Origin: Chelydra serpentina | Taxonomy: Eukaryota > Chordata > Testudines > Chelydridae | Length of the DNA: 64,000 nt | Assembly: GCA_037349315.1 (NCBI GenBank) | Contig: JBAIAC010000030.1 | Span: forward strand, 13,909,501 to 13,973,500 | Direction: 5' to 3' | Shown: positions 1-11,228 of the stretch, one piece after another | Layout: the number at the start of each line of letters is the position of its first letter | Position numbering within the stretch: position 1 is the stretch's first letter | Made by a program: the position numbers and the translations under genes | The notes under the pieces: model-generated | The model's input: the letters and a program-made list of their open reading frames with translations, nothing else | What the model was told of the DNA's origin: nothing | Databases searched by the model: none

Positions 1-1309
1 TCCAGTTGTTTCTGTGACACTGGTAATATTTTCTCTGGTTTATGTATGTTGAATAAGCCAGCTTTCATCCGTGTCCTAGTCTCTGATAGGCACTCGGTAA
101 GTCATTAGACCACTCTGAATTTATTGGATGAAGTGAAAATGTAGAGCTCGGAGCCATGCGCATGCTGAAGACCTCATAGGCCATACCCCTTAGCTAACCA
201 GACTGTGCATGATGCATAGGAATGGTGCCAAGACATAGCTCAGTGGAACCCTCAGCGTAGAAGAGTAATTGCCCAATAGTATCCTCTGGGTTGTATCCCA
301 AAGGAAGGAGGAGATCACTTTAGCCCATCTGTCTACCCCATGGTCAATGCACTGAAGGCAACTGCCAGACCTAAATCAGTTGGACACCTGATCTTCATCT
401 GTTGCTGGGTCATCAGTCGACACAAAGAATGTAGCCTCCATAGTACAGTTTGGACTAAAACCCAACTGAGTGGGGTCAAAGAAGTCTGGGGACTCCAGGT
501 ACCAAGCTATGACTATGGTAAAATGTCATGGTCCCAAGTACTGGATTGTTCAGTACTTTGGGATACAAAACCTTTCAACTTTCACTTCTCAGTCACTAGC
601 TTGAATCTGGCATAGGCTGTAGTTTAGTGATTAACAATTAGGGCCATCATGTAAGCATGGCATGAAATAGACAAAATCCAAAGCACCATCACAATTGACA
701 CAGAACTGGTCCCCTTAGCATCAGTCTCAGTAGGGGCCTAGGACTGCATGTTCCCCAGGAGCATAGCTATTTCCTCACACCTAGAAAATGAAAGGCAGGA
801 GCATTAGCAGAGCAGAATGGGAGGCTTGCACTGTTTTTAGCTGTGCTGTACCTGCTCTTTGGATAAACAGAAGTCTTCATTTACAAGGAGTGCCCTTCAC
901 CAGCACTACATCATCATTATGAATGTCAATATAGGTCATCCCTGAAATTACAATCCTCTAGTGTCATATTAAACTGTAGCGTGTGCCCCTATAGACTTCA
1001 GAACAGATATTAGAGAAAACGCTTAAAGGGCACTGAAGACATCGTGTCAGACACTTCCTTGTTAGTAATGGTGCACTGTAGAAGTTCCTCTCCCCAACAG
1101 AGTGGGAGCCCATGGGTAAAGAAAATGCAGGCAATGTAGTAGGCCTGACTTACATAGAGTTCTGTGATATGTTTCCATGTGGCACTCTCAAAGGGAAACT
1201 ATAGAAATATAGATTTGACGTAAAGCTGAATACAATAAATGCAACACACAATGGGGAAATAATTAGTAGTTGAGTTGCGAGGTATCCAGTAGGATCCTGC
1301 TGAGCCTCT
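1..1309. other. Unassigned intronic DNA
   Basis: No gene, RNA or clear repeat is recognised. A 91-codon open frame at 340..615 (+) has no recognisable domain and looks like chance. Confidence 0.5.
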
Positions 1310-1390
1310 TTTGGGTTCAGTACTATTCAATGATTTAATCAGGCACTTGGAGGATGGAGTGGAGTACAAACTAATCACATCTGAGACCTG
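1310..1390 (+). mobile_element. CR1 LINE reverse-transcriptase scrap
   Basis: The + strand reads VLFNDLIRHLEDGVEYKLI, which resembles the CR1 reverse-transcriptase segment just before the Y-x-D-D box (compare INDLDNGVEST in the CR1 at 48757..49430). It is a short decayed fragment, and the flanks on both sides are not readable as LINE. Confidence 0.5.
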
Positions 1391-1468
1391 CATCAAATGG
1401 AGAGGGATCACAAAATACATTGGAAGATAGGGTTAAAATACAGCATGATCAGGATGAATTGTAAAACA

Positions 1469-2262
1469 GACTCATAGACTTTAAGGTCAGAAGGGACCAT
1501 TATGATCATCTAGTCTGACCTCCTGCACAACGCAGGCCACGGAATTTCACCCACCCATTCCTGTAATAAACCTCTAACCTATGTCTGAGCTATTGAAGAC
1601 CTCAAATCATGGTTTAAAGACTTCAAGGTGCAGAGAATCCTCCAGCAAGTGACCCGTGCCCCATGCTGCAGAGGAAGGCGAAAAAACCCCAGGGCCTCTG
1701 CCAATCTGCCCTGGAGGAAAATTCCTTCCCGACCCCAAATATGGTGATCAGCTAAACTCTGAGCATGTGGGCACGACTCACCAGCCGGACACCCAGGAAA
1801 GAATTCTCTGTAGTAACACAGATCCCACCCCATCTAACATCCTATCACAGGCCATTGGGCATATTTACCGCTGATAGTCAAAGATCAATTAATTGCCCAT
1901 CAGACCATCTCCTCCATAAACTTATCAAGCTTAGTCTTGAAGCCAGATATGTCTTTTGCCTCCACTGCTTCCCTTGGAAGGCTGTTCCAGAACTTCACTC
2001 CTCTGATGGTTAGAAACCTTCGTCTAATTTCAAGTCTAAACTTCCTGATGGCCAGTGATGGGACAAATGTTTTTCTTCCATTTGTTCTTGTGTCCACATT
2101 GGTACTGAGCTTAAATAATTCCTCTCCCTGCCTGATATTTATCTCTCTGATATATTTATAGAGCGCAATCATATCTCCCCTCAGCCTTCTTTTGGTTAGG
2201 CTGCCGCTAAACAAGCCAAGCTCCTTGAGTCTCCTTTCATAAGACAGGTTTTCCATTAATTA
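1469..2262 (-). mobile_element. CR1 LINE, 5'-truncated 3' end
   Basis: On the minus strand this gives a C-terminal piece of the CR1 second ORF followed by a 3' UTR. At the left edge the UTR has the usual CR1 end, seen on the + strand as 'tcatagactttaaggtcag' followed by 'agggaccatta'. The 5' truncation near 2262 is typical of CR1 insertion. No target-site duplication is evident. Confidence 0.88.
1900..2256 (-). pseudogene. CR1 ORF2 C-terminal fragment
   Basis: This is a 118-codon open frame on the minus strand. It is the tail of the CR1 polyprotein (endonuclease/reverse transcriptase) and lacks both catalytic domains. Recognisable CR1 landmarks are RRLKELGLFS near the start, RRLRGDMIALYKYI at about residues 23-36, then a VKFWNSLPREAVEA segment at about 87-100. 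It ends shortly after KLDKFMEEMV. The frame is open but truncated at the 5' end, so it cannot act on its own. Confidence 0.85.
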
Positions 2263-3921
2263 AATCAGATCAGTTGTCTGGTCCCAAGAGGTACTGAATT
2301 TCCACAGCTGCCGCTGAAGTCAATGGGAATTGCATGTGCTCAGCACTCATAAAGATATGTAAAGTGGCAAATGAAGGAATATAGCAATATAGATGTGGTA
2401 ATAATAGTTGAGGTGGTGATACCAAGGGGAGGATAACCTGGAGATTATAGCAGGTGAAAAACTGAGCATGTCAACAGTGTGACATTAACCAAAATAAGGT
2501 AAATACTATACTAGGTCCTATTAATAAGAGATTTGTATAAAATAAACAAGGTGATTATTTCATTCTAAAGTCAATTCCTGCCAACCTCACTCATGTGACT
2601 AATTCCGTTGACTAAGGAGAATGATTGACCCCAGTATTCTCAGTTAGTTAGGTCTTAGGTCTCCTCTCTGTCTTTTCTTCTCTGGACTCATCACCTGCAG
2701 TTCTCGTGATCTTTCTTTGTAGCATATATGAGAAGTAGATACATAGAGTCTGGGGAAAACAACACAGAGGGGAGACCCGATTGACAAATACCAAGTTAAG
2801 GTGCAGATTACATCCTCTGGGGAAAAACCCTATAAAATGAGGTTGTGCAGGAAGGAAAACTCTGAGAGGTGGTCCAATCCCACCCCGATGGAAAAAATCG
2901 AAGGATTGTGATCCCCAAACTCCAAGCTTCCCCCAAGTTCCTTGCGGAGCTCAGGGATTCGCCAGAAGCACAGGGCCATCTGCACAGATGTCTTCTGCAT
3001 CTGTATTGGTGATGGGAGCTCTCCCTGCCTTGGCAACATTGGAGCCTGACCACTAGCATGGTGCCTTTGGAGTGCCTTTGGAGTTCCACAATACAAAGGG
3101 ACACTACAGAAAAACACTTGGGAACAATTTGCATCAGCTGTGCAGCAGTCCTCCATTAACCAGTGAAATCAATATCATGTAATGGGCATGTTTCGGTACT
3201 TGACACATTTAACAACTCAGCGGGCGCATTCCACCTCGCCTTACCTGGAACATTTGGCAGCAGCTAGGTGATGAATCATTACCTTAACTTTTATGGGAGC
3301 CTTATTGATTTTAAATAAAAATAATATAACCGTTTCAATAGCTATTTAATATATGCACATTTGGTCTAATTGGACTGGTTATTTGAAGCAAACTAGCAAG
3401 TTTATGCTTGTCAAGCACCACCTATTTCTCACTGTAAAAGGAAACCAAGGCAAAGTTTAATAGCAGTTTGCATATTTAAATGTTTTGCTGGTCACTGACT
3501 CTGAGGCCAGCTCTCTTTTATACCTTTAAGGTGTAATTAGGAACAGTGAAATATTAAACTGGCTTTTAAAAGTTTCCTACGCAGTAATTTGTACTCATTA
3601 AAGCTTATGCTCTGAGCTCTAATAAGGTCTAAAATATAGATCTGCTTATTTCCAGTTCAGTTAACTAGGTGCACAAACAATATACACTGATGACTGAATG
3701 TATAATCCATACTGGGGAGCATCTCACTATGCCCATTGTTGTTTTCTGTTTACCCTTTTCAAACAGATTTTACTTGGCAGCTTAATGTGTGCCAGAAAGC
3801 AGGGTTTGATTAAGTTCATAATTGCTGCAGCTATATAAAACTCCTCCATAGAAATAACACATCTTGCCGGTTTCAACATAATAATGTAGAAAATTGCACA
3901 TCAAGCTTCATCACAGGGTAT
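2263..3921. other. Unassigned intronic DNA, AT-rich with possible conserved block
   Basis: No gene is supported. Two overlapping minus-strand frames at 2808..3156 have no recognisable domain. The part 3180..3700 is AT-rich, non-repetitive and full of TAAT-type and TTTGCAT-type motifs, so it is a candidate conserved non-coding element (see findings). A GAAGTCAATGGGA motif of the amniote palindromic-repeat type lies near 2318. Confidence 0.4.
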
Positions 3922-4350
3922 GATTCATAGATTCGTAGATGCCAAGGCCAGAAGGGATCAATGGGATCATCTAGTCTGACCTCCTTTGTAACATAGGCCA
4001 TAGAACTTCCCCAAAATCATTCCTAGAGCAGAACTTTTAGAAAAACAACCAATCTTCATTTAAAAATTGGCAGTGATGGAGAATCCACCGAGACCCTTGG
4101 TAAGTTATTCCAATAGTTAATTACTTGCACCATTTAAAATGTATGCCTTATTTCCAGTCTGAATTTGTCTAGCTTCAACTTCCAGCCCTTGGATTGTGTT
4201 ATACCTTTCTCTGATAGACTGAAGAGCCCATTATTAAATATTTGTTCCCCGTGTAGGGACTTGCAGACTGTGATCAAGTCACCCCTTAACGTTCTCTTTG
4301 TTAAGGTAAATAGATTGAGCTCCTTGAGTCTGTCACTGTAAGGCAGGTAA
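3922..4350 (-). mobile_element. CR1-type LINE 3' region
   Basis: The left edge reads 'gattcatagattcgtagatg' on the + strand, the reverse complement of a CR1 3' end with its 8-bp repeat tail. The rest aligns by eye with the CR1 piece at 36922..37665: both share 'gatggagaatccacc', 'tctagcttcaacttccagcc' and 'aaatatttgttcccc'. It is 5'-truncated near 4350. Confidence 0.85.
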
Positions 4351-5978
4351 TGGCCACCTATTTTCCCAGGCTTTTGAAAAGGTCAGAGGGCAGATGGATC
4401 TGCGATGTTTGGCTATTAATAGTCCTGTTGGTCATTGTTGGTCTTATTGGGGTGATGGATGGAATGATGGGCAACATACTTTTTTTCTACTGATCTAACC
4501 TTAAATGAAACATTATTTAGTTTATTGTACATACACTTTATTTTAACAGGAATAGGTTCAAGGGTCTAAATAAAAATGCTGCACTACATGTTTCTTCAGA
4601 GTCCCCCTGTTATGATATTTGCTACTGTACCCAGACCAATTGTGGTTGAAAGGAAATCTTCAGAAATGTATAATCAGTAAAATGTTGCTCAAGACACAGA
4701 TTTTGTTTTAGAATAGTCCTATTAGACTAATGTGATAGAAAACGCTGTTTTCTCCAAGTGCCAGTCCTCTGAAAGGCTTAATGTTGTGGGTGGTGGACAT
4801 GCAGGTTTCTGCACTTTGGCACCTATCAAGCCTTATCCATGATTCAGGCCTTTTCAATTTCCATGGCACTCAGCTTGGAGAATCTGTCACCTCACTGAAT
4901 GCCCTACACTTACTTCCATTTGCACAGGCTCACACACACCTTCCAGTCTTGTGGCCATTGTGTTATGTGGAATGTGGTCAGTAGAAATGATGTTTGATGG
5001 CAGTATGTCTTAGAAGGAAACTGGGAGTCAAGAGTCTTGAGTTCCAGTCTTGACTCAGTCGCAGACTTTTCATTAGACCTTGAGCATGTCACACAGAGCT
5101 AGATTATGCCCCCTTACTCTCATTGTTAAGCAGTTACTTCCATTGGTTTAAACATTTAAAATAGCAAGTTTAAATTACAAGTACTGCTATTGTAAAAGGT
5201 AAAAGCCAAATATATTTGTTATAAGTTTTCACCTGAATATTACATAATGTAACATCATAAAATATAAAGTATTAATTTTATCGGATGCCCTGTCACTGAT
5301 AACTTGCACCATCTCCTGTGTAATATACCTAGGTATATATTTTGCTGATACCACTGTATAGGTTCTGACAGATGCAAACGAAAAAGTCTCTTTGCCAATA
5401 AATATTTACTTCATAGGGGTTTTGTGATGCTTAATTAATACTCGAACACACTTTAGGATCCTAGGATGAAAGGTGTTATGTAGATGATATGACAGACTCC
5501 ACTGAACTTGCTTAGAGAGTCTTTTCCATTAGTGTCCTTTCTGTTCAGATCTCTGTAGACAGGTTGGAAGAATATGTTGTCTGGGTACCAAAATCCAAGA
5601 TCAACAAACTTTTTTGCCTTCTGTGCTGCTTAAACTCAAGGATTAATTTTGGAAGGAAGCAGCCTGAATATAGTAGAATTCTTGTTACAAAAGCAGACCT
5701 CCAACTGTTATCAATGGAATATAAACAGCTTGGCTAGTCACTGCTAGTTTATAGATAGAGCAGTTTGGGAAGAACATGATGTGAGTAAAAACAGACATCC
5801 GGAAGGCATGTCTTCACTAGTTCCCACATGCCAACGTGGTCCCATCTGAAATACTGAAGCGTATAGGAAATAAATTAAGACCTCCGGGCCTGTTTCCTCA
5901 CCACATTACTCCAGTTCATGTCAATGTAACTCCATCGATTTCAATTGGGAATGATTTGGAATGATCTAGGAATGATTT
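4351..5978. other. Unassigned intronic DNA
   Basis: Apart from the MIR at 5005..5110 and an L2/MIR-like tail near 5450-5500 ('ggatcctaggatgaaaggtg'), nothing is recognised. Short open frames at 4781..5092 are by chance. Confidence 0.45.
5005..5110 (+). mobile_element. MIR SINE fragment
   Basis: The segment 'ctgggagtcaagagtcttg' with 'ccttgagcatgtcac' follows the MIR core ('...gacct-ggg-caagtcac'). It is an old, diverged copy without visible flanking duplication. Confidence 0.5.
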
Positions 5979-6164
5979 GGGGGGAGGGATAGCTCAGTGG
6001 TTTGAGCATTGGCCTGCTAAACCCAGGGTTGTGAGTTCAATCCTTGAGGGGGCCATTTGGGGATATGGGGCAAAAATTGGGGGATTGGTCCTGCTTTGAG
6101 CAGGGGGTTGGACTAGATGACCTCCTAAGGTCCCTTCCAACCCTGATATTCTATGATTCTATGA
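5979..6164 (+). mobile_element. Turtle tRNA-derived SINE with CR1-type tail (type a)
   Basis: The head carries a Pol III A box TAGCTCAGTGG at 5990..6000 and a B-box-like GAGTTCAATCC at 6033..6043. The 3' part ('cctgctttgagcagggggtt' ... 'ttccaaccctgatattctat') is the same as the end of the CR1 LINE at 44145..44516, including the ATTCTATG repeat tail. Turtle SINEs of this build are known to be moved by CR1-like LINEs through the shared tail. No clear target-site duplication is seen. Confidence 0.92.
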
Positions 6165-6221
6165 AAACTTCAGTAATACTGTGGTGAATTTGGCCTGGTC
6201 TTTATCTTCTTAAGGCATCAC

Positions 6222-6509
6222 CAGGGCCGGCTCCAGGCACCAGCTTGCCAAGCTGGTGCTTGGGGCGGCAGGTGAGAAGGGGGCGGCAGTCCGAGTCCCG
6301 CGGCGGCAATTCGGCGGCAGGTCCGCTCTTCCTGCCGCTGAATTGCCGCCCCGGGACTCGGACTGCCACCCCAGTCTCGCCTGCCGCGGCGGCAAAGGGG
6401 CGGCAGGTCCGCCGCTGTCCCCTTGCCGCTCCGGAATGGGACTGCCTGCATCGGGGGCGGGGCGCCGCCACCCCTGCTTGGGGCGGCAGAATTGTAAGAG
6501 CCGCCCCTG
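6222..6509. mobile_element. Non-autonomous hAT element (CAGGGCCGG family)
   Basis: The left terminus is CAGGGCCGGCTCCAGG and the right end is a shorter, diverged match (AGCCGCCCCTG). It is flanked by perfect 8-bp duplications GGCATCAC (6214..6221 and 6510..6517), the hAT hallmark. The 288-bp body is GC-rich, is partly an inverted repeat of itself, and encodes no transposase. The many overlapping open frames here are GC artefacts. Confidence 0.92.
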
Positions 6510-6517
6510 GGCATCAC

Positions 6518-8167
6518 ATTATTATCTCTAACATGTTGACAGCACACCATGTAAGGAATTGTAAAAGCACTTACTGGGGTCAATGACATTCTCCCAAATT
6601 CCAGTAAATTGCCTTAAAATAAGTGGATGTCATAACTCTGACATTTGGAAGGGAGAAGAAAGGACCTGGAGGGTGGGAATTGAATAGGAAAAAGTAGAGG
6701 GAAGATGGGGGAGAGGGAAGGAGGGGAGAACACACAGAAGCTAATATTAGAGCGGGGAAGGCAGACCAGACCAGAAGAAGTGTTTTTGGAGAAGACAGGC
6801 ATTTAGTGAACAAGTAAGCCCGCTTAAAAAGCTGGGGGAAATGGAGAAAAATTTAGTCTGAGGAAAAATACCGTGGGGGAAAAATAAAGAGATGACACAG
6901 GAGGATAAAAGAGAAGTGATGGGTAAGAAAAGGAAAGGGAAAGAGGAAGAAGCCAGGCAGTAAATGTTTTTAATTGTATTTTATTGAAAGTTTCTGTTTT
7001 AACAGTGTCCTTACTGATCCTAGAAAGAAAGAAATAGGAAAGGGAAGAAAATGTTCCTGGCGGAGGAGAAGGTGAAAACACTCCCAGCACCTCATTTCCT
7101 TTAGTTGAGAATCTGGTGTCCAGGGGGCAGGGAGATTGTCATTACTTTGTGAGCAAGTTTAAATGAGAGCACCATGGTGTGAAGAAGAGAGGCAAGTCAA
7201 CAGTACAAGGAGAGGAGATGGGGCCTTCAGTAGATAATGTTCTTTACTGTGGAGCACACCCTGGACTCCCCTAGGGAAAGCTCACTTGCCTTACTTGCTT
7301 TTATGTATAACAGATGTTGCTCGAAATACTATACCACCTTTGCCAGCTGTGGGCCAGGTCAACCGTTCATACTTCCCAGGCATATAAATTGAGGTCTATG
7401 CAGTTGGCTGTGTGTGGGTCTTCTAAAGGAGACCTTAACATTGAGTTTGTGTCTGCTTTGCTTGGAAATTACAGTCGGCATGGTGCTCCTTGTTAGGAAT
7501 AGGGTGTTAAACCTAGTGTTCTGGCCAAATTCCATCTTGGGTGTTTACATTCTGCCCACCTAAATATCCCTGTTGGATACTTAAGTAAAACAAGCAACCA
7601 AACTTTTGAAGATCACTCATTGCTAATAATGAATCACTCGTCACATATTCCCAACTCTGCTTTCTGTGGGGTCTCTTCACCCCTCAGGAACATGCATCTG
7701 TGATTAATGTTAATAAGAACTACGCATACACTTACATAAAATAACACCCCCCCCCCCGATGTTTTCTCCTTTTTCTCCAGGACCTTGGATTCATTTGTTT
7801 ACCTTGTAGCATATCTACTTTTCTTAGGTTTTTCTATAGCTGCTTACACCGTAGGGTCAGAGCACTGGAAGACACAGTAGCTACTGTACATTATTTAGAG
7901 CTGGTCCATAACACGGGTCTGAAGGAAAAAATACATCTTTTACATCAGGGTTGTTCTCTGAATATGTATTTATTTAAGACGCTCATTTGTTGTTCGTTTT
8001 TACTTAATCGCCAGGACGTGTTTTTAGGTGTCTCTTCCTTTACCCAAGTAAATCATGATGATAGTTTCTCCTGGTAACTTAATCGTAGTTGTTGAACCTC
8101 AGAAGGTTTGGAAGGTGGTTGAAACAGGCATCCAAAGGGAGGGACATTTATTCACATTTTCCAAATC
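6518..8167. other. Unassigned intronic DNA
   Basis: The part 6640-6960 is a purine-rich (GGA/GAA) stretch. A C homopolymer of about 11 bases lies near 7746. No gene or clear repeat family is recognised. Confidence 0.45.
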
Positions 8168-8295
8168 TTTCAGTCCTTTGGAGCAGGGACTGCATTTTTG
8201 TTCTGTGTTTGCACAGCGCCTAGCACAGTGGGGTCATGCTCCATGACGGGAGTTCCTTGGTGTTACCAAATACAAATAATGAATAATAATAATAA
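8168..8295 (+). mobile_element. MIR/L2-related SINE 3' end
   Basis: The segment has 'ggagcagggactgcattttt', then 'cacagcgcctagcacagtgg' and a run of AAT repeats. This is the end of an amniote MIR-like SINE; the copy at 38243..38432 has the same parts, and 33790..33970 is a minus-strand relative. Confidence 0.65.
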
Positions 8296-10442
8296 TGGCA
8301 TGTCCTGCCTCTCTCTCAATGCTTTGCTGCTCTAACCCCTTCAGTAGGTCTCCAGGGAATAGCCTTGTTTCCCCCGCTCTCTGTTAAGTCTCCTTTCTGA
8401 GAGCTGGCTGGCTTGCCCACTCTGCAGGTCCTCTGCAAGGAGACCCAGTAACCCCTTATTGTTGGGCCCGCTTGTGTCTCTGCTTTAAATTCTAAAAAGC
8501 ATATGTAAATGTCCCCAGAGAAATCTCACTGACTCCCATTATGTAGAGGTAAAAGGGTGCCAAATGTCTAAGGAGCCTCTTTGCAGACACGTTTTTCCTT
8601 TGCAGCCCAAAGTGCCAAAAAGAACAAATCTCATTTCTTTTTACAATATTGATTAAATTAACTTCCTTCTAAATTTCCAGAATTACATAAGAAGGTGTAG
8701 CAATAACAGCTACAGTCAGACAGGCAAGACCTGATGACGCAATGGTTGGTGGCCAGATTCTGGGATTCCTCATAAAAGAAACCTTGAAAGTTGGCATAAG
8801 GGTAGGAAGGAATTGTAAATTTATTCAGCGCATGTTCAGGTGTCCGTGAATGTCATTTTTATATGTCAGGTTTATTTTTAACAGACATAATTAATTCAAG
8901 AAGCTGGTTCCACTTGTTATATTTTTAGATAGCACTCTGGTCCCCTCTATTACTTCCTCATACCTGGGTCCTAATGGAAAAAACAAGAACAATGGTCTTT
9001 TAGGGGCAAAAGTGAAATGAGTGATATGTTTTTAGACACTCAGTACTGAGTCTCAGAGACACACATTCTTACCTAACATATCGGAGGTTAAAGTTCATGC
9101 TTGTGGAACTTGTTCCTCTATGTATTCTGCAAGCTACACAACAGAAGTATTGTATTTGCACTTGCATAACAGGTACCACCATTTGTCATGCATCTAGTGT
9201 ATTTAGTCACTAAACAAGATTCAATGACATGTTTGAGACTGGATTTATAGCACAGATTGAACAGGTAGTCAAGTGGAGAAGCAAAATGTCAGTTTTTTTG
9301 TGGACCGTTTATTGTGCATCTAATTCCTTGCCCCCTACTCATGTTAAGTAGCACCTCACTTTCCAAGTAGTCCAACTAAAATAACATCATCAGACCCTGG
9401 AATTATGGCGTGCCTCTTCCAGGTTTGAGTTACTACTGTGAAGCCAACAGCATTTACCTCAAAGAGAGAGGAAACTAACAACGAGCCCATTGGAAGTACT
9501 GCTAAAAATGACTGAAAATAACATTTATATAAACCATAATGTTGCAATTTTCAGCTCCATTATCATGCCGGAGCTAGAAACAGATGTTCTGCCTCCATTA
9601 CACAGAGGCCATTGCCAGATATGTAGTGGGAGTAATGCCCTTTCTGCGATCGCTGGTGGGGCTGCAAGATATTGGACCTTAAGTATATCACGAGTCTGGA
9701 ACTGAATATTGTCAGTCCAGCACCTCAGGCCAATCTTATTTGCAGGAGTGATTACACATTTGTGGGGAAAAAATATTCTTAGGGATGGTTTGTTTTTGTA
9801 TTTAAATGGCAGCTGTTTGTGGCCCTAATTCAGCCAAGCACGTGTTTAACTTTAGACAATTGCTTAAGTACCGCTGATGTCAGTGGGGTTTAAGTGCTTT
9901 TCTGAATCAGTGACTGAAAGCCTTTCTGAATTTGGAATATTAGAAACATAGCAGTCCAGGAAGAGGGCAAATGAGAGATCAACGTGCAAGATACAAAGTG
10001 TAAGATGCAGTTTTTCATGTGGCTATCACCATCACACACCTGAAGCGTATGTAGAGGATCACACCTAATGCAAAAATCCTATTTTCATGCAACACTAAAC
10101 AGTGAATGCAACAAATAAGACTCCTGCAGCCCTGTGAATATAGCAACCTTTGCACATCCTTTATATTTGTTTTAAATAGATTTAGCAGAATGAGTATTAT
10201 ATGCAGCTACAAATTTAAGAAGAATTGGAATATGTACAAGGGGGAGAATTAGCATTGCTCTAGGATCTGTAATTTTTGCATTTCCAACTTTTGCATTTTG
10301 ACTGTGCAACTTCAAATGTTTTAGGAGCATTATTTTTAACATATTTAATTTCCTTGATGGGAAGTAGAGTGACGGGTATATGTGGGGGAGCAAGAGACAG
10401 GAGGGAAAAACTGCCTCCAGTTCCATAGCTAATAGGCAGCAG
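8296..10442. other. Unassigned intronic DNA
   Basis: It contains the palindromic element at 9822..9911. Otherwise no gene, RNA or repeat is recognised. Open frames at 9356..9705 are short and featureless. Confidence 0.45.
9822..9911. repeat. Short palindromic (foldback) element
   Basis: The left arm 'ctaattcagccaagcacgtg' pairs imperfectly with the right arm ending 'taagtgcttttctgaatcag', with the recurring GATGTCAGTGGGG centre. It is an old amniote-type foldback repeat. Confidence 0.6.
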
Positions 10443-10450
10443 GTGGCCAG

Positions 10451-11220
10451 CAGGGCCGGCTCCAGGCACCAGCCTACCAAGCACGTGCTTGGGGCGGCAC
10501 CTGGAGGGGGGCGGCACTCAAGGGTTTTTTTTTTTGGTTTTTTTTAAATTTACAAAAAAACCCTAATCTTCCTCTGGCGCCCCTGCCGGGGGAGCGGGGC
10601 GGCAGGCATGCTCCGCTCCCCGCCGGGGCAGCGGGGCGGCAGGCATGCTCCGCTCCCCGCCGGCGCCCCGGCCGAGGCAGCGGGGCGGCAGGCATGCTCC
10701 GCTCCCCGCCGGCGCCCCGGCCGAGGCAGCGGGGCGGCAGGCATGCTCCGCTCCCCGCCAGCGCCCCGGCCGGGGCAGCAGGGCAGCAGGCGTGCTCCGC
10801 TCCCCGCCGGGGCAGCGGGGCGGCAGGCATGCTCCGCTCCCCGCCGGCGCCCCGGCCGGGGCAGCGGGGCGGCAGGCATGCTCCGCTCCCCGCCGGCGCC
10901 CCGGCCGGGGCAGCAGGGCAGCCGGCGTGCTCCGCTCCCCACCGGGGCAGCGGGGCGGCCGGCGTGCTCCGCTCCCCGCTGGCGCCCCGGCCGGGGCAGT
11001 GGGGCGGCAGGCGTTCCGCTCTCCCCACTGGCAGGGGGAGTGGGGCGGCGGGCATGCCGCCCTCCCCGCTGACCCCCCCCCCCCCCCCTCCCCCGGCGTT
11101 TTGGTGGGGCGGCGTTGTTGGGCGGGGGGTGTTGGCCGGTGTTGCGTTGGGGGGGCGGCGTTTGTGGGGTTTTTTTTTTTTTTTTTGCTTGGGGCGGCCA
11201 AAAAGCTAGGGCCGGCCCTG
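10451..11220. mobile_element. Non-autonomous hAT element with internal minisatellite
   Basis: The termini are CAGGGCCGGCTCCAGG at the left and GGGCCGGCCCTG at the right, flanked by perfect 8-bp duplications GTGGCCAG (10443..10450 and 11221..11228). Subterminal 'cttggggcggc' blocks occur near both ends. No transposase is encoded. The 770-bp length, against 248 and 288 bp for the relatives at 28873 and 6222, comes from the tandem array at 10600..11075 and from poly-T, poly-C and G/T-rich tracts. Confidence 0.93.
10600..11075. repeat. GC-rich minisatellite, 49-bp and 37-bp units
   Basis: About ten tandem copies, each including GCTCCGCTCCCCGCCGG and GCGGGGCGGCAGGCATGC. Full units are about 49 bp; shorter ones of about 37 bp lack the GCGCCCCGGCCG block. 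Because 49 and 37 are not multiples of three and the array has few stop codons, every frame on both strands stays open for 100-350 codons. I do not regard any of these as genes. Confidence 0.9.
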
Positions 11221-11228
11221 GTGGCCAG

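Noticed and set aside
2808..3156. Two overlapping 108-codon minus-strand frames
   Set aside because: No recognisable domain, no splice-linked neighbours, and the two frames conflict. Chance frames.
5990..6060. A functional tRNA gene at the Pol III-like promoter (also at 24940, 34262, 61825)
   Set aside because: The tRNA-like part is fused to a LINE-type tail, occurs in four near-identical copies, and has no intact acceptor stem, so it is a SINE.
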